A DNA stretch of 64,000 nucleotides from an uncultured Eubacteriales bacterium (GCA_903835065.1 CAILLO010000063.1:21186-85185); one strand, 5' to 3'; positions 46,246-55,846 are shown, counted from the stretch's first letter. The notes: generated from the sequence alone by a model not told the origin. Made by a program: numbers and translations.

Positions 46246-47547
46246 ATGCCAGGAATGATCGACACGATCAAGAATGCATTCAAGATCCCCGATCTGAGGA
46301 GGAAGCTCCTCCTCACGCTGGGTCTCCTCGTGGTCTTCCGGATCGGCTGCGCCGTCCCGGTACCCGGCATCGACATCGCCGCCTTCAGCCGCCTCGTCGA
46401 CAGCCTCGGCAACATCGGCAACCTGTTCGACGCGATCTCCGGCGGCGCCCTGCGCCAGGTGTCCATCTTCTCGATGAGCATCACGCCCTACATCAACGCC
46501 TCGATCATCATGCAGCTCCTCACCGTCGTCATTCCTTCGCTGGAGCGTCTCCAGAAGGAAGGCGAAGAGGGCCGCAAGAAGATCATGCAGTACGTCCGCT
46601 ACGCCACGATCGTCCTCGGCCTCCTCGAGGCCGGCGCGCTCTGGTACGGCGCCCGTTCCGCACAGTCCGGCGTGCTGCCCGAATTCCTCAACGCCATCGT
46701 CGTCATCTTCAGCTTCACGGCCGGCACGACCTTCATCATGTGGCTCGGCGAGCAGATCAACGAATTCGGCATCGGCAACGGCATCTCGCTGATGATCTTC
46801 GCCGGCATCGTGTCCCGCGGTCCCGCAGGGGCCAACGCCCTGATCGCCTACTTCCAGAACTGGACGCTGTCCTACAACGTCCTGGTCGCGGTCGCTCTGA
46901 TCCTCCTCGTCGTGCTCGCGTTCGTCGCGATCATCGGCGGCGTCATCTTCGTCCAGCTGGCCGAGCGCCGCATCACCGTCCAGTACGCCAAGCGCGTGGT
47001 CGGACGCAAGATGTACGGCGGCCAGAGCACCTACCTGCCGATCAAGGTCAACATGGCGGGCGTCATCCCGATCATCTTCGCCATGTCGATCATGACCCTG
47101 CCCGCGACGATCATCTCGTTCTTCTTCACCAGCAGCACCAACCCCTTCATCATCTGGCTGAAGGCCGCCACGTCGCAGAGCGTCGGCTACTACGTGATCT
47201 ACGCCCTCATGATCTTCGGGTTCACGTTCTTCTACTCGATGATCCAGTTCAACCCCGTCGAGGTCTCCAACAACCTCCAGAAGAACGGCGGCTTCATCCC
47301 GGGATACCGCCCGGGCCGGCCGACGGCGGAATACATCTCCCGCGTGAGCAACCGCCTCACCTGGTTCAACGGCATCTTCCTCGCTCTGGTCACGCTCCTC
47401 CCGGTCGTCCTGGGCGGCGTCACCAAGGCGAGCGGCCTCTGGTTCGGAGGCACGGCCGTCCTGATCCTCGTGGGCGTCGCCATCGACCTGGTCAACCAGC
47501 TCGAATCGCAGATGCTGATGCGGCACTATAAGGGATTCCTTGACTGA
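46246..47547 (+). CDS. secY: Protein translocase subunit SecY
   Basis: A 433-residue channel of the Sec translocon with ten transmembrane helices. It has LRRKLLLTLGLLVVFRIGCAVPVPGI, SIFSMSITPYINASIIMQLL, RRITVQYAKRVVGRK, the KVNMAGVIPIIFAMSIM plug-side helix and PGYRPGRPTAEYI. It closes the spc block. Confidence 0.98.
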   Translation: MPGMIDTIKNAFKIPDLRRKLLLTLGLLVVFRIGCAVPVPGIDIAAFSRLVDSLGNIGNLFDAISGGALRQVSIFSMSITPYINASIIMQLLTVVIPSLERLQKEGEEGRKKIMQYVRYATIVLGLLEAGALWYGARSAQSGVLPEFLNAIVVIFSFTAGTTFIMWLGEQINEFGIGNGISLMIFAGIVSRGPAGANALIAYFQNWTLSYNVLVAVALILLVVLAFVAIIGGVIFVQLAERRITVQYAKRVVGRKMYGGQSTYLPIKVNMAGVIPIIFAMSIMTLPATIISFFFTSSTNPFIIWLKAATSQSVGYYVIYALMIFGFTFFYSMIQFNPVEVSNNLQKNGGFIPGYRPGRPTAEYISRVSNRLTWFNGIFLALVTLLPVVLGGVTKASGLWFGGTAVLILVGVAIDLVNQLESQMLMRHYKGFLD

Positions 47548-47631
47548 ATCTCGGGGAATCGCACGGGGGGGCGTCCTGTATCTGCAGGGTGCCCTCCTTG
47601 CCATATCCGGAAACGCGAAGGAGGTACGGAT

Positions 47632-48297
47632 ATGAACCTCATCCTTCTCGGAGCCCCTGGAACGGGAAAAGGCACGCTCGCGGCCGGCATCCGCAATGCG
47701 ATCGGCATCGCGCACGTATCGACCGGCGACATGTTCCGCCACAACATCAAGGATGGCACGCCCCTCGGCAAGGAGGCATCCGGCTACATCGCCCACGGCG
47801 AACTCGTACCCGACTCCCTGACCATCCGCATGCTCGAGGAGCGCCTGCAGCGCGACGACTGCCGCAAGGGGTTCCTGCTCGACGGGTACCCTCGCACGAT
47901 CGCCCAGGCCGATGCCCTCGCTGCGTTCCTGACGGGGGTGGGCCAGAAGATCGACGCCGTGCTCGACATCCGCCTCGCCGATGCGACGATTCAGGAGCGC
48001 CTCTCCGGGCGCCGCGTCTGCCCGTCGTGCGGCAGTTCATACAATCTGGCGGCCCGGCCGCCGAAAAAACCCGGGATTTGCGACACCTGCGGCACGGCGC
48101 TGGAACACCGCGAGGACGACCGTCCCGAGACGATCGCCGTCCGCCTCATGGCATACCACGAGAAGACCCGTCCGCTCGAGGACTACTACGCCGCCCGCGG
48201 CCTGCTCCACGCGTACGACAACGAGGTCGGCTCCGAAATCACGCTCCAGTCGATCCTGAAGGCCCTCGGGACGCTCGGCGCAGCGTCGAGGCCCTGA
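47632..48297 (+). CDS. adk: Adenylate kinase, zinc-LID type
   Basis: A 221-residue kinase that interconverts ATP plus AMP with two ADP. P-loop GAPGTGKGT, DGYPRT motif, and a LID with four cysteines (CPSCG and CDTCG), so a structural zinc is bound. ATG follows GAAGGAGG. The 84-bp gap from secY contains a GC-rich hairpin without a T run. The stop overlaps map by one base. Confidence 0.97.
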   Translation: MNLILLGAPGTGKGTLAAGIRNAIGIAHVSTGDMFRHNIKDGTPLGKEASGYIAHGELVPDSLTIRMLEERLQRDDCRKGFLLDGYPRTIAQADALAAFLTGVGQKIDAVLDIRLADATIQERLSGRRVCPSCGSSYNLAARPPKKPGICDTCGTALEHREDDRPETIAVRLMAYHEKTRPLEDYYAARGLLHAYDNEVGSEITLQSILKALGTLGAASRP

Positions 48298-49049
48298 TGA
48301 TCCGCCTGAAGAGCAAGGACGACATCCTCCGGATCCGGAAAGCCGGCCGCCTCGTCGCCGAGGTGCTGGCCGCGCTGCGGGAGAAGGCGAGGCCCGGCGT
48401 CGAGACGATCGAGCTCGACCGGCTCGCCCACTCCATGATCGTCCGGGCGGGCGCCGTCCCCTCGTTCCTGGGCTACGGGAACCCTCCGTATCCGGCCGCG
48501 ATCTGCACCTCGATCGACGACGAGGTCGTCCACGGCATTCCCGGCCACCGCCGGCTCGTCGAGGGCAGCCTGCTCAGCGTCGACGTCGGGGCCTGCCTCG
48601 ACGGCTTCCACGCCGATGCGGCGCGCACCTTCGCGATCGGCAAGGTGTCCCCTGCGGCCGAGCAACTCATCCGCGTGACCGAAGAGAGTTTCTGGAAGGG
48701 CTTCGCCGCCGCCATCACGGGCAACCGCATCGGCGACGTCTCGAACGCCGTCCAGGCCCACGCCGAATCCTTCGGGTACGGCGTCGTGCGCCAGCTCACG
48801 GGCCACGGCGTCGGGTACCAGCTCCACGAGGACCCGGACGTGCCGAACTTCGGTTCGCGCGGTCGCGGCCCCCGCATCGAACATGGCCTCGTGATCGCGG
48901 TCGAGCCGATGATCAACGCCGGCGGCGCCGACGTCGAGATCCTCGACGACGAATGGACGATCGTGACCCGGGATGGTTCGCCGTCCTCCCACTTCGAGCA
49001 CACGCTGGCCGTCACCGAGGATGGTCCCGTCGTGCTGACCGTGGAGTGA
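48297..49049 (+). CDS. map: Methionine aminopeptidase type I
   Basis: A 250-residue dinuclear-metal enzyme that removes the initiator methionine. Metal ligands lie in SVDVGACLDGFHADAARTF (two Asp), GHGVGYQLHEDP (His) and the two Glu of AVEPMI and FEHTLAVTE. ATG overlaps the adk stop (TGATG). Confidence 0.97.
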   Translation: MIRLKSKDDILRIRKAGRLVAEVLAALREKARPGVETIELDRLAHSMIVRAGAVPSFLGYGNPPYPAAICTSIDDEVVHGIPGHRRLVEGSLLSVDVGACLDGFHADAARTFAIGKVSPAAEQLIRVTEESFWKGFAAAITGNRIGDVSNAVQAHAESFGYGVVRQLTGHGVGYQLHEDPDVPNFGSRGRGPRIEHGLVIAVEPMINAGGADVEILDDEWTIVTRDGSPSSHFEHTLAVTEDGPVVLTVE

Positions 49050-49056
49050 CGCCGCC

Positions 49057-49383
49057 GTGGCGCCGACGCTCTACGACGCGATGCGCACGCGCGGCCTCTC
49101 GGCCGGCGACGTCGTGGTGTCCCTTGCGGGACACGACAGCGGAAAGGCGCACCTCGTCCTGGCGGTGGACCCGCCGTTCGCGCGGATGGCCGACGGGGCG
49201 CTGCGGCTCTATGCGAAGCCGAAGCGCAAGCGCCTGAGCCATGTCCGGCCGATCGGACGGATCGACGACGCGGACCGGGAACTTGCCCGGGTCGCCTCGA
49301 TCCGGGATGGCCCGGAGCGGGAGGCGGCGGTCCGCAGCCTGCTGGCCGGATTCTTCGAACGCAACGACGAACGACGGACCTGA
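49057..49383 (+). CDS. KOW-domain RNA-binding protein
   Basis: A 108-residue basic protein between map and infA. The N-terminal KOW-like segment ([21 protein letters not shown]) and [18 protein letters not shown] are typical of the L14e/L6e-like protein found at this place in many Clostridia. It may act in ribosome assembly or translation. The GTG start has a poor ribosome binding site; ATG 49081 is the alternative. Confidence 0.82.
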   Translation: MAPTLYDAMRTRGLSAGDVVVSLAGHDSGKAHLVLAVDPPFARMADGALRLYAKPKRKRLSHVRPIGRIDDADRELARVASIRDGPEREAAVRSLLAGFFERNDERRT

Positions 49384-49408
49384 CGGGTCCGGAAGGAGGA
49401 CAAACCCC

Positions 49409-49627
49409 ATGCCGAAGGAAGATGTCATCGAAGTCGAGGGAGTCGTCACGGAAGCGTTGCCGAACGCCGTGTTCCGCGTCAGCCTCCCGAACGGGCACAA
49501 GATCATCGCCCACCTGTCGGGCAAGCTCCGCCAGAACTATATCAAGATCCTGGAGGGCGACCGCGTCACCGTGGAGCTGTCGCCGTACGACCTTTCGAAG
49601 GGCCGGATCACCTGGCGCGCGAAATAG
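49409..49627 (+). CDS. infA: Translation initiation factor IF-1
   Basis: A 72-residue OB-fold factor that occupies the A site during initiation. It has [47 protein letters not shown] and [23 protein letters not shown] follows GGAAGGAGG. Confidence 0.98.
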   Translation: MPKEDVIEVEGVVTEALPNAVFRVSLPNGHKIIAHLSGKLRQNYIKILEGDRVTVELSPYDLSKGRITWRAK

Positions 49628-49648
49628 TCGCAGGATGCAAGAAAAACC

Positions 49649-49676
49649 TTGATTTCGTCCTAGGATTTGATACAAT
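49649..49676 (+). promoter_or_regulatory. Promoter of the rpmJ-rpsM-rpoA (alpha) operon
   Basis: TTGATT and TACAAT are separated by 16 bp, and TGA before TACAAT makes an extended -10. It can start a separate transcript for rpmJ to rplQ. Confidence 0.75.
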
Positions 49677-49751
49677 GCTAGAGCGTGCGCGCAAAGGCGT
49701 CTGCTAGAGCGTTGCCGACCCGAAGAAGCAGAAAACACAGGAGGTCTGGAT

Positions 49752-49865
49752 ATGAAGGTCAAGCCGTCCGTGAAGCCCATGTGCGAGAAATGCAAGATCA
49801 TCCGCCGCAAGGGCCGCGTCATGGTGATCTGCGAGGATCCCAAGCACAAGCAGAAGCAGGGCTGA
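49752..49865 (+). CDS. rpmJ: 50S ribosomal protein L36
   Basis: A 37-residue zinc protein. It reads [20 protein letters not shown], then [17 protein letters not shown], with the three Cys and one His zinc ligands in place. ATG follows CAGGAGG. It is the smallest gene of the window. Confidence 0.97.
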   Translation: MKVKPSVKPMCEKCKIIRRKGRVMVICEDPKHKQKQG

Positions 49866-49868
49866 GCA

Positions 49869-49913
49869 GGCTGCGGACCGCCCCTCTTTCGAGAGCCGGT
49901 TCCGCGCCTTTTT
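49869..49913 (+). terminator. Attenuator-like hairpin between rpmJ and rpsM
   Basis: GGC-GCGGA-CCG (with one extra T) pairs with CGG-TCCGC-GCC, closing a loop of about 16 bases, followed directly by TTTTT. It starts four bases after the L36 stop. A second perfect-looking stem, CCGGCCGTCC with GGGACGGTCGG, follows at 49919-49945, and the gap to rpsM is 205 bp. It may tune the ratio of L36 to the alpha-operon genes. Confidence 0.65.
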
Positions 49914-50070
49914 CATGCCCGGCCGTCCGCGCTACGGGACGGTCGGAACGACCCGAGGAGCACCCACGCGGGGTGCGGCTGCCTCTCCTTCCGGAGAACG
50001 GATCGAAGAGGAACCCTGCGTGTTCGATCGATAAAGACGAGAAGCAATTGAACTTGGAGGTAACGGACCC

Positions 50071-50454
50071 ATGGCACGTATCGCCGGAGTGGACCTGCCG
50101 AACGAAAAGCGGGTCGAGATCGGACTGACCTATATCTACGGCATCGGCCGTACCCAGTCGAACAAGATCCTGGCGGCGTGCGGGATCTCTCCCGACACCC
50201 GCATCAAGAATCTCGGCGACGACCAGATCGCGAAGCTTCGCGACCTGATCGACAAGGAGCACAAGGTCGAAGGCGACCTCCGTCGCGAAATCGCCCTCAA
50301 CATCAAGCGCCTGACCGAAATCGGCTGCTACCGCGGCCGTCGCCACCGCTCGGGCCTCCCGGTCCGCGGACAGCGGACCCGGACCAACGCCCGTACCCGC
50401 AAGGGACCCAAGAAGACGGTCGGAGCAGCCAAGAAGGCCGCCGTCAAGAAGTAA
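50071..50454 (+). CDS. rpsM: 30S ribosomal protein S13
   Basis: A 127-residue protein of the 30S head contacting the P-site tRNA. It has [26 protein letters not shown] start, [38 protein letters not shown] follows TTGGAGG. Confidence 0.98.
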   Translation: MARIAGVDLPNEKRVEIGLTYIYGIGRTQSNKILAACGISPDTRIKNLGDDQIAKLRDLIDKEHKVEGDLRREIALNIKRLTEIGCYRGRRHRSGLPVRGQRTRTNARTRKGPKKTVGAAKKAAVKK

Positions 50455-50466
50455 GGAGGCAGCGAC

Positions 50467-50874
50467 ATGGCGAAAGCCACCACCACCAAGAAGGCGACCG
50501 CGAGACCCAAGAGAAAAGAGCGCAAGAACATCGACCGCGGTTCCGCGCATATCCACGCCTCCTTCAACAACACGATCGTCACGATCACCGACAACGGCGG
50601 CAATGCCGTCTCGTGGGCGAGCGCCGGCGGCATGGGCATGAAGGGCTCGAGGAAGGGCACTCCGTTCGCCGCGCAGATGGCGGCCGAGAGCGCCGCCAAG
50701 GCCGCGATGGAGCATGGCATGAGAACCGTCGAGGTCTTCGTCAAGGGCCCCGGAGCCGGACGTGAGTCCGCGATCCGCTCCCTGCAGGCGGCCGGTCTGG
50801 ATGTCACCCTGATCAAGGACGTCACCCCGATTCCCCACAACGGCTGCAGACCGCCCAAGAGAAGAAGAGTCTGA
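50467..50874 (+). CDS. rpsK: 30S ribosomal protein S11
   Basis: A 135-residue platform protein. It has [58 protein letters not shown] and [14 protein letters not shown] follows AAGGAGG. Confidence 0.98.
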   Translation: MAKATTTKKATARPKRKERKNIDRGSAHIHASFNNTIVTITDNGGNAVSWASAGGMGMKGSRKGTPFAAQMAAESAAKAAMEHGMRTVEVFVKGPGAGRESAIRSLQAAGLDVTLIKDVTPIPHNGCRPPKRRRV

Positions 50875-50891
50875 TTCCGGAGGAGTAGAAA

Positions 50892-51509
50892 ATGGCCAGA
50901 TATACCGACGCATCCTGCAGACTCTGCCGCCGGGAGGGAGAGAAGCTCTTCCTCAAGGGTCAGAGATGCTATACCGGCAAGTGCGCCGTCATGCGCCGCG
51001 GGTTCGCCCCCGGACAGCACGGCCAGGGCCGCAAGAAGGTCTCCGAATACGGCGTCCAGCTTCGCGAGAAGCAGAAGACCCGTCGTTTCTACGGGGTCCT
51101 CGAGAGCCAGTTCCGCCACACGTTCGAGACCGCCGACCGCATGAAGGGCAAGACGGGCGAGAATCTGCTCCGCCTGCTCGAGCTGCGGTTCGACAGCGTC
51201 GTCTACCGCATGGGCTTCGCCTCCTCGAGACCGGAAGCCCGCCAGCTCGTGCTGCACGCCCACTTCTACCTCAACGGCAAGAAGGCGAACATCCCTTCGA
51301 TGACCCTCAAGGAAGGGGACGAAGTGGCCGTCCGCCCGAACCGCCGCGATTCCGTGAAGTTCACGGAACTGAGCGTGTCCCGCCCGATCCCGAAATGGCT
51401 GACGTTCAACCGCGAGACGCTGACCGGCAGGATCGTACAGCTCCCTGCGCGCGAAGACGTGGACCTCGAGGTCAAGGAACATCTGATCGTCGAGCTCTAC
51501 TCCCGTTGA
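50892..51509 (+). CDS. rpsD: 30S ribosomal protein S4, zinc type
   Basis: A 205-residue assembly initiator of 30S and, in other bacteria, translational repressor of this operon. It has four N-terminal cysteines (CRLC, then CYTGKC), GFAPGQHGQ, the S4 RNA-binding domain [15 protein letters not shown] and [15 protein letters not shown]. The cysteine-bearing form binds zinc. ATG follows CGGAGGAG. Confidence 0.97.
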   Translation: MARYTDASCRLCRREGEKLFLKGQRCYTGKCAVMRRGFAPGQHGQGRKKVSEYGVQLREKQKTRRFYGVLESQFRHTFETADRMKGKTGENLLRLLELRFDSVVYRMGFASSRPEARQLVLHAHFYLNGKKANIPSMTLKEGDEVAVRPNRRDSVKFTELSVSRPIPKWLTFNRETLTGRIVQLPAREDVDLEVKEHLIVELYSR

Positions 51510-51563
51510 TGAGCCGTCGACTCCGCAAGGGAAGCAACGGTTCACGCACGAAGGAGGATGGAT

Positions 51564-52517
51564 ATGGTCGATATTGAAAAGCCGAGCATCGAATGCGTCG
51601 ATAAGAACGAAGACGGCTCCTTTGGCCGGTTCGTCGTCGGACCGCTCGAGCGAGGGTACGGGATCACGCTGGGGAACTCCCTGCGCCGGGTCCTGCTGTC
51701 CTCGCTTCCGGGCGCCGCCGTCACCGCGATCCGTGTCGAAGGCGTACTTCACGAGTTCTCCACCATCAAGGGCGTGATCGAGGACATGACCGAGATCATC
51801 CTCAACGTCAAGGGCATCCGCGCCCGCCTGAACGTCGACGGCCCCAAGACCGTCTACATCAGCACGGACGAGGGCCGCACCAGCGTCGTCACCGCGGGCG
51901 ACATCGTCCGCGACGAGGAAGTCGAGATCATGAACCCCGACCACCCGATTGCGACGCTGAACGGCGAAGGCCGTCTCTTCATGGAGCTGACCCTGAACAA
52001 GGGCCGCGGGTACAACATCGCAGAGCGCAACAAGTGGCTGAACCAGCCGATCGGCGTCATTCCGATCGACTCGATCTTCACGCCCGTGAAGAAGGTCAAC
52101 TACACGATCGAGAACACGCGCGTCGGACAGTTCACGGACTACGACAAGCTCACGATCGAAGTCTGGACCGACGCCACCCTGGAAGCGAGCGAAGCGCTGA
52201 GCAACGGGTCGAACATCCTGATCGACCACCTCTATCTCTTCGCCGCCCTGACCGACACCGTGCCGGTTCCCGGGTTCGGAAACAAGGATCCCGACGGCCG
52301 CCACAACCACGTCCTGGACACGACGATCGAAGACCTCGATTTCTCGGTCCGCACCTACAACTGCCTCAAGAGAGCCGGCATCAACAGCGTCGGCGACCTC
52401 GTGGCCCGTTCCGAGGACGATATGATGAAAGTCAGGAACCTCGGGAAGAAGTCCCTGGAAGAAGTCATCGTCAAACTCGAGGAGATGAGCCTGTCTCTCG
52501 CGCCGAGCGCCGAGTAG
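51564..52517 (+). CDS. rpoA: DNA-directed RNA polymerase subunit alpha
   Basis: A 317-residue subunit that nucleates RNA polymerase assembly. The N-terminal dimerisation domain has [30 protein letters not shown] and [17 protein letters not shown] sequence, and the C-terminal domain has [18 protein letters not shown] and [13 protein letters not shown] 51564 is preferred to 51558 because AAGGAGG would abut the earlier one. Confidence 0.98.
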   Translation: MVDIEKPSIECVDKNEDGSFGRFVVGPLERGYGITLGNSLRRVLLSSLPGAAVTAIRVEGVLHEFSTIKGVIEDMTEIILNVKGIRARLNVDGPKTVYISTDEGRTSVVTAGDIVRDEEVEIMNPDHPIATLNGEGRLFMELTLNKGRGYNIAERNKWLNQPIGVIPIDSIFTPVKKVNYTIENTRVGQFTDYDKLTIEVWTDATLEASEALSNGSNILIDHLYLFAALTDTVPVPGFGNKDPDGRHNHVLDTTIEDLDFSVRTYNCLKRAGINSVGDLVARSEDDMMKVRNLGKKSLEEVIVKLEEMSLSLAPSAE

Positions 52518-52562
52518 GACCGACCTGGCCTCGATGCCGAACCGAACAAGGAGGAAATCGTC

Positions 52563-53087
52563 ATGCCTTGGCAGAGAAAACTGGGACGTGCCACCGACCA
52601 GCGGACGTCGATTCTGAGGAACCTGGTCACGGCGCTGATCCTGAACGGCAAGATCGAGACCACCGAGGCCCGCGCCAAGGAAGTCTCGCGCATCGCCGAG
52701 AAGCTGATCACCGACGCCGTCAAGCAGAAGGACGCCTTCACCACGAAGCAGATCAAGATCTCCGCCGCGAAGATCGACTCGAAGGGGAAGAAGATCCTGA
52801 AGAGCAAGACTTCGAAGAACGGGAACAAGTACGACGTGGTCGACCGCGAGGTCAAGACCGACATCGTGCAGGTCGATTCGCCGGCCCGTCTGGCCGTGCG
52901 CCGCACCGCGATGAAGTGGCTCATGAAGAGCCACGACGCGCAGGGCGCATCCCTGAACCCGGTCGACAAGCTGTTCGACGAGATCGCCCCGAAGTACGTC
53001 GGACGCACCGGCGGCTACACCCGGATCGTCAAGCTCGGCGCACGCCGCGGCGACGCCTCGGAGATGGCCCTTATCGAACTGATCTGA
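52563..53087 (+). CDS. rplQ: 50S ribosomal protein L17 with internal insertion
   Basis: A 174-residue protein. It has WQRKLGRATDQRTSILRNLVTALI, a middle insertion of about 45-50 residues rich in Lys (about residues 60-110), then LAVRRTAMKWL, LFDEIAPKYVGRTGGYTRIVKLGARRGDASEMALIEL. Most bacterial L17 proteins are about 115-125 residues. ATG follows AAGGAGGA. Last ribosomal gene, followed by a terminator. Confidence 0.95.
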   Translation: MPWQRKLGRATDQRTSILRNLVTALILNGKIETTEARAKEVSRIAEKLITDAVKQKDAFTTKQIKISAAKIDSKGKKILKSKTSKNGNKYDVVDREVKTDIVQVDSPARLAVRRTAMKWLMKSHDAQGASLNPVDKLFDEIAPKYVGRTGGYTRIVKLGARRGDASEMALIELI

Positions 53088-53148
53088 TCCGACCGACCCG
53101 CGACGGCGGTGCGGTTCCCGGCCCAACGCGCCGGACGACCCGAGAATC

Positions 53149-53181
53149 AAGGGGATGGGCGTTTCGGCCCGTCCCCTTTTT
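53149..53181 (+). terminator. Terminator of the ribosomal super-operon
   Basis: AAGGGGATGGGC pairs with GCCCGTCCCCTT (one G-T pair) around loop GTTTCG, followed by TTT. It lies between rplQ and the ECF genes, so these need some readthrough or their own promoter; no strong promoter was seen in the 38 bp between hairpin and start. Confidence 0.85.
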
Positions 53182-53219
53182 CCGTCCCTCCCGACAGGCG
53201 TTCGACCGTAAGGAGATCC

Positions 53220-55046
53220 ATGCCAGATTTCATCACCGTCCAGGATGCCGTCTTCGAATATCTCCGCCCGGAGAGCACGCCGGTGCGTGCGGTCGACCAC
53301 GTCGACCTGTCCGTCGCGCAGGGCAGCCACGTCGCCGTGCTCGGCCGCAACGGCAGCGGCAAGTCGACGCTGGCCCGCCTGATCAACGCCTTGGAGTTGC
53401 CACTCGAAGGCACCGTCGTCGTGGCCGGATTCGATTCGCAGGCCGAAGGAAGCGCCTGGGAGATCCGGCAGCGCTGCGGCATGGTCTTCCAGAACCCCGA
53501 CAACCAGATCGTCGGGACGACCGTCGAGGAGGACGTGGCCTTCGGGCCCGAGAACCTCGGCGTCCCGCAGCCGGAGATCCGGCGCGCGGTCGATGAGGCG
53601 CTCGCCGCGGTCGGCCTCTCCGAATACGCCGTGCGGCCGCCGCACCTGCTGTCGGGCGGGCAGAAACAGAAGCTCGCGATCGCCGGCATCCTCGCCATGA
53701 AGCCGCGCTGCATCCTGCTCGACGAGGCGACTTCGATGCTCGACCCGGTCAGCCGGCGGGACTTCATGGACATGGTCATCGACCGCGTCCGCAGGGACGG
53801 CATCACGCTGGTCAACATCACCCACCACATGGAGGAGGCCGTCCTCGCCGAAGATGTCGTGGTGCTGTCGCAGGGACGCGTCGTCGCCCACGGAACGCCT
53901 GCCGATGTCTTCGAAGCCGTCGCGGAGATCCGCGCCGAAGGGCTCGACGTGCCCGCCCACATGGAGATCGCGCACCGCCTGGCCGAATCCCTGGGCGCGA
54001 CGCTGGTCCACGGCGAGACCGAGACGCCCGCGAAGGCCGTGGATGCCGTTATCCGCGTGCTCGCGGAGTCGAAGGCCGACCGGTCGGAGCGCTTCTCGTC
54101 CGAGACCGCGGCCGCGGCGGCTGCGCCTGCAGCACGCCATGCCGGCGCCTTCACGATCGACCCGACCGATATCCTGATCGACGTGAAGAAGCTCGACTTC
54201 ACCTACCTCAAGGGCACGCCGTTTTCCAACCGAGCCCTGGAAGAAGTGTCCTTCCAGGTCCGGCGCGGCGAAATCCTCGGCATCGTCGGGCACAGCGGCT
54301 CCGGCAAATCGACGCTGGTCCAGCACCTGAACGGACTACTGCGCTCCGCGCCCGGGGTCGTGACCGTCCTGGGCCTCGATGCCTCCCGCGGCGGCGACAT
54401 CCGGGCGATCCGGCAGAAGGTCGGGCTCCTGTTCCAGTATCCGGAGCACCAGCTCTTCGAGGAGACCGTCCGCGGCGACATCGCGTTCGGTCCCCGCCGG
54501 ATGGGCCTTCCCGAAGAGGAGGTCGAGGCGCGCGTCCTCGAGGCCGCGAAGATCGTGGGCATCGCCGAGGCCGACCTCGACCGGTCGCCGTTCGAGCTGT
54601 CCGGCGGGCAGAAGCGCCGCGCCGCGATCGCCGGCATCCTGTCGATGCGGCCCGAGGTCCTGATCCTCGACGAGCCCGCTGCCGGCCTCGACCCGGCGGG
54701 TCGCGACGAGATCCTCTCCTACGTGTCCTCCCTGCGCGACCACGGCGCGACGCTCGTCCTCGTCTCCCACAGCATGGAGGACGTCGCGCGCCTCGCCGAC
54801 CGCGTCCTCATGCTCGACCACGGCCGCGTCGCCGCCTTCGGCGACACCCGCGACGTCTTCTCCGACGAGGCCACGCTCGAACGCGCCGGCCTGTCGCTGC
54901 CGGCGTCGACGGCGTTCCTGAAGCGCCTGGCCCTCCACCTGCCGGGACTCGACACGGCGCGCTTCACGGCCGCCGCGGCCGCCACGGCGGTGCTCGCCGC
55001 CGCAGGGGCCGCCCCCGCGAACGGGAACGGAGGCGCCGCATGCTGA
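53220..55046 (+). CDS. Fused EcfA1-EcfA2 energy-coupling factor ATPase
   Basis: A 608-residue protein made of two complete ABC ATPases. Half 1 (about 1-280, EcfA1 type) has Walker A GRNGSGKST, Q-loop QNPDNQIVGTTVEEDVAFG, signature LLSGGQKQK and LDEATSMLDP. A linker of about 35 residues (Ala-rich) follows. Half 2 (about 317-590, EcfA2 type) has GHSGSGKST, QYPEHQLFEETVRGDIAFGP, LSGGQKRRA and LDEPAAGLDP. In other Clostridia these are two genes in the same place. With EcfT it powers S components such as RibU. ATG follows AAGGAG. Confidence 0.92.
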   Translation: MPDFITVQDAVFEYLRPESTPVRAVDHVDLSVAQGSHVAVLGRNGSGKSTLARLINALELPLEGTVVVAGFDSQAEGSAWEIRQRCGMVFQNPDNQIVGTTVEEDVAFGPENLGVPQPEIRRAVDEALAAVGLSEYAVRPPHLLSGGQKQKLAIAGILAMKPRCILLDEATSMLDPVSRRDFMDMVIDRVRRDGITLVNITHHMEEAVLAEDVVVLSQGRVVAHGTPADVFEAVAEIRAEGLDVPAHMEIAHRLAESLGATLVHGETETPAKAVDAVIRVLAESKADRSERFSSETAAAAAAPAARHAGAFTIDPTDILIDVKKLDFTYLKGTPFSNRALEEVSFQVRRGEILGIVGHSGSGKSTLVQHLNGLLRSAPGVVTVLGLDASRGGDIRAIRQKVGLLFQYPEHQLFEETVRGDIAFGPRRMGLPEEEVEARVLEAAKIVGIAEADLDRSPFELSGGQKRRAAIAGILSMRPEVLILDEPAAGLDPAGRDEILSYVSSLRDHGATLVLVSHSMEDVARLADRVLMLDHGRVAAFGDTRDVFSDEATLERAGLSLPASTAFLKRLALHLPGLDTARFTAAAAATAVLAAAGAAPANGNGGAAC

Positions 55047-55846
55047 AGGACATCAGTCTCGGCCGTTTCTACCCGGCGGAGTCGCCGCTGCACCGCATGG
55101 ACCCGCGCGCGAAGATCCTGGCGACCCTCGTGCTGATGGTCCTCGTCTTCCTCGCGAACAACGTCTGGTCGTTCGTCGCCTACGGCCTCTTCAGCGCCTT
55201 CTGCATCGCCCTGTCGCGCGTCCCGCCGATCCACGTCTTCAAGAGCCTCAAGCCGATCCTGTTCCTGATCGTCTTCGCCTTCCTGCTCAACGTCTTCAGT
55301 GGCAAGGGCGACGCGATCTTCACGATCGGCCCCGTCTCGGCGACGTGGGAAGGGCTCTGGACCGGTCTCCGGATGGCCGCGCGCCTCATCCTGCTGATCA
55401 CGACCTCCTCGCTGCTCACGCTGACGACCACGCCGATCCTCGTCGCCGACGCGATGGAGCGCATGATGAAGCCCCTGCAGAAGATCGGGTTCCCGGCGCA
55501 CGAGATGGCCATGATGATGTCCATCGCGCTCCGCTTCGTCCCGACCCTCGTCGAGGAGACCGACAAGATCATGAAGGCGCAGTCCTCGCGCGGCGCCGAC
55601 TACGACACGGGCGGAATCCTGCGGCGGGCCCGCGGTCTGGTCTCCGTCCTCGTGCCCCTGTTCATCGGCTCCTTCCGCCGCGCCGACGAGCTCGCCGTCG
55701 CGATGGAGGCACGCTGCTACCGCGGCGGGGAGGGGCGCACCCGGCTGCGCGTCATGAAGACGGCCGGCCGCGACTACGCCGCCTTCGCCGTCGTGCTGGC
55801 CTTCTCCGCGGTCGTCGTCTGGCTCGAGTTCCTGCGGTTCGCTTGA
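55040..55846 (+). CDS. ecfT: Energy-coupling factor transmembrane protein EcfT
   Basis: A 268-residue membrane component that couples ATPases to S proteins. It has SPLHRMDPRAKI, a helical core, and the two ARG-type coupling motifs (KAQSSRGADYDTGG and AMEARCYRGGEGRT). The ATG lies seven bases before the ATPase stop, so translation is coupled. Confidence 0.95.
   Translation: MLKDISLGRFYPAESPLHRMDPRAKILATLVLMVLVFLANNVWSFVAYGLFSAFCIALSRVPPIHVFKSLKPILFLIVFAFLLNVFSGKGDAIFTIGPVSATWEGLWTGLRMAARLILLITTSSLLTLTTTPILVADAMERMMKPLQKIGFPAHEMAMMMSIALRFVPTLVEETDKIMKAQSSRGADYDTGGILRRARGLVSVLVPLFIGSFRRADELAVAMEARCYRGGEGRTRLRVMKTAGRDYAAFAVVLAFSAVVVWLEFLRFA

Noticed and set aside
47555..47625. Terminator between secY and adk
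   Set aside because: A GC-rich hairpin is possible but there is no T run, and adk and map are normally cotranscribed with secY.
50328..54326. A 1332-codon open frame on the minus strand
   Set aside because: It is antisense to rpsK, rpsD, rpoA, rplQ and the ECF ATPase, all of which have clear family motifs; absence of stops follows from high G+C.
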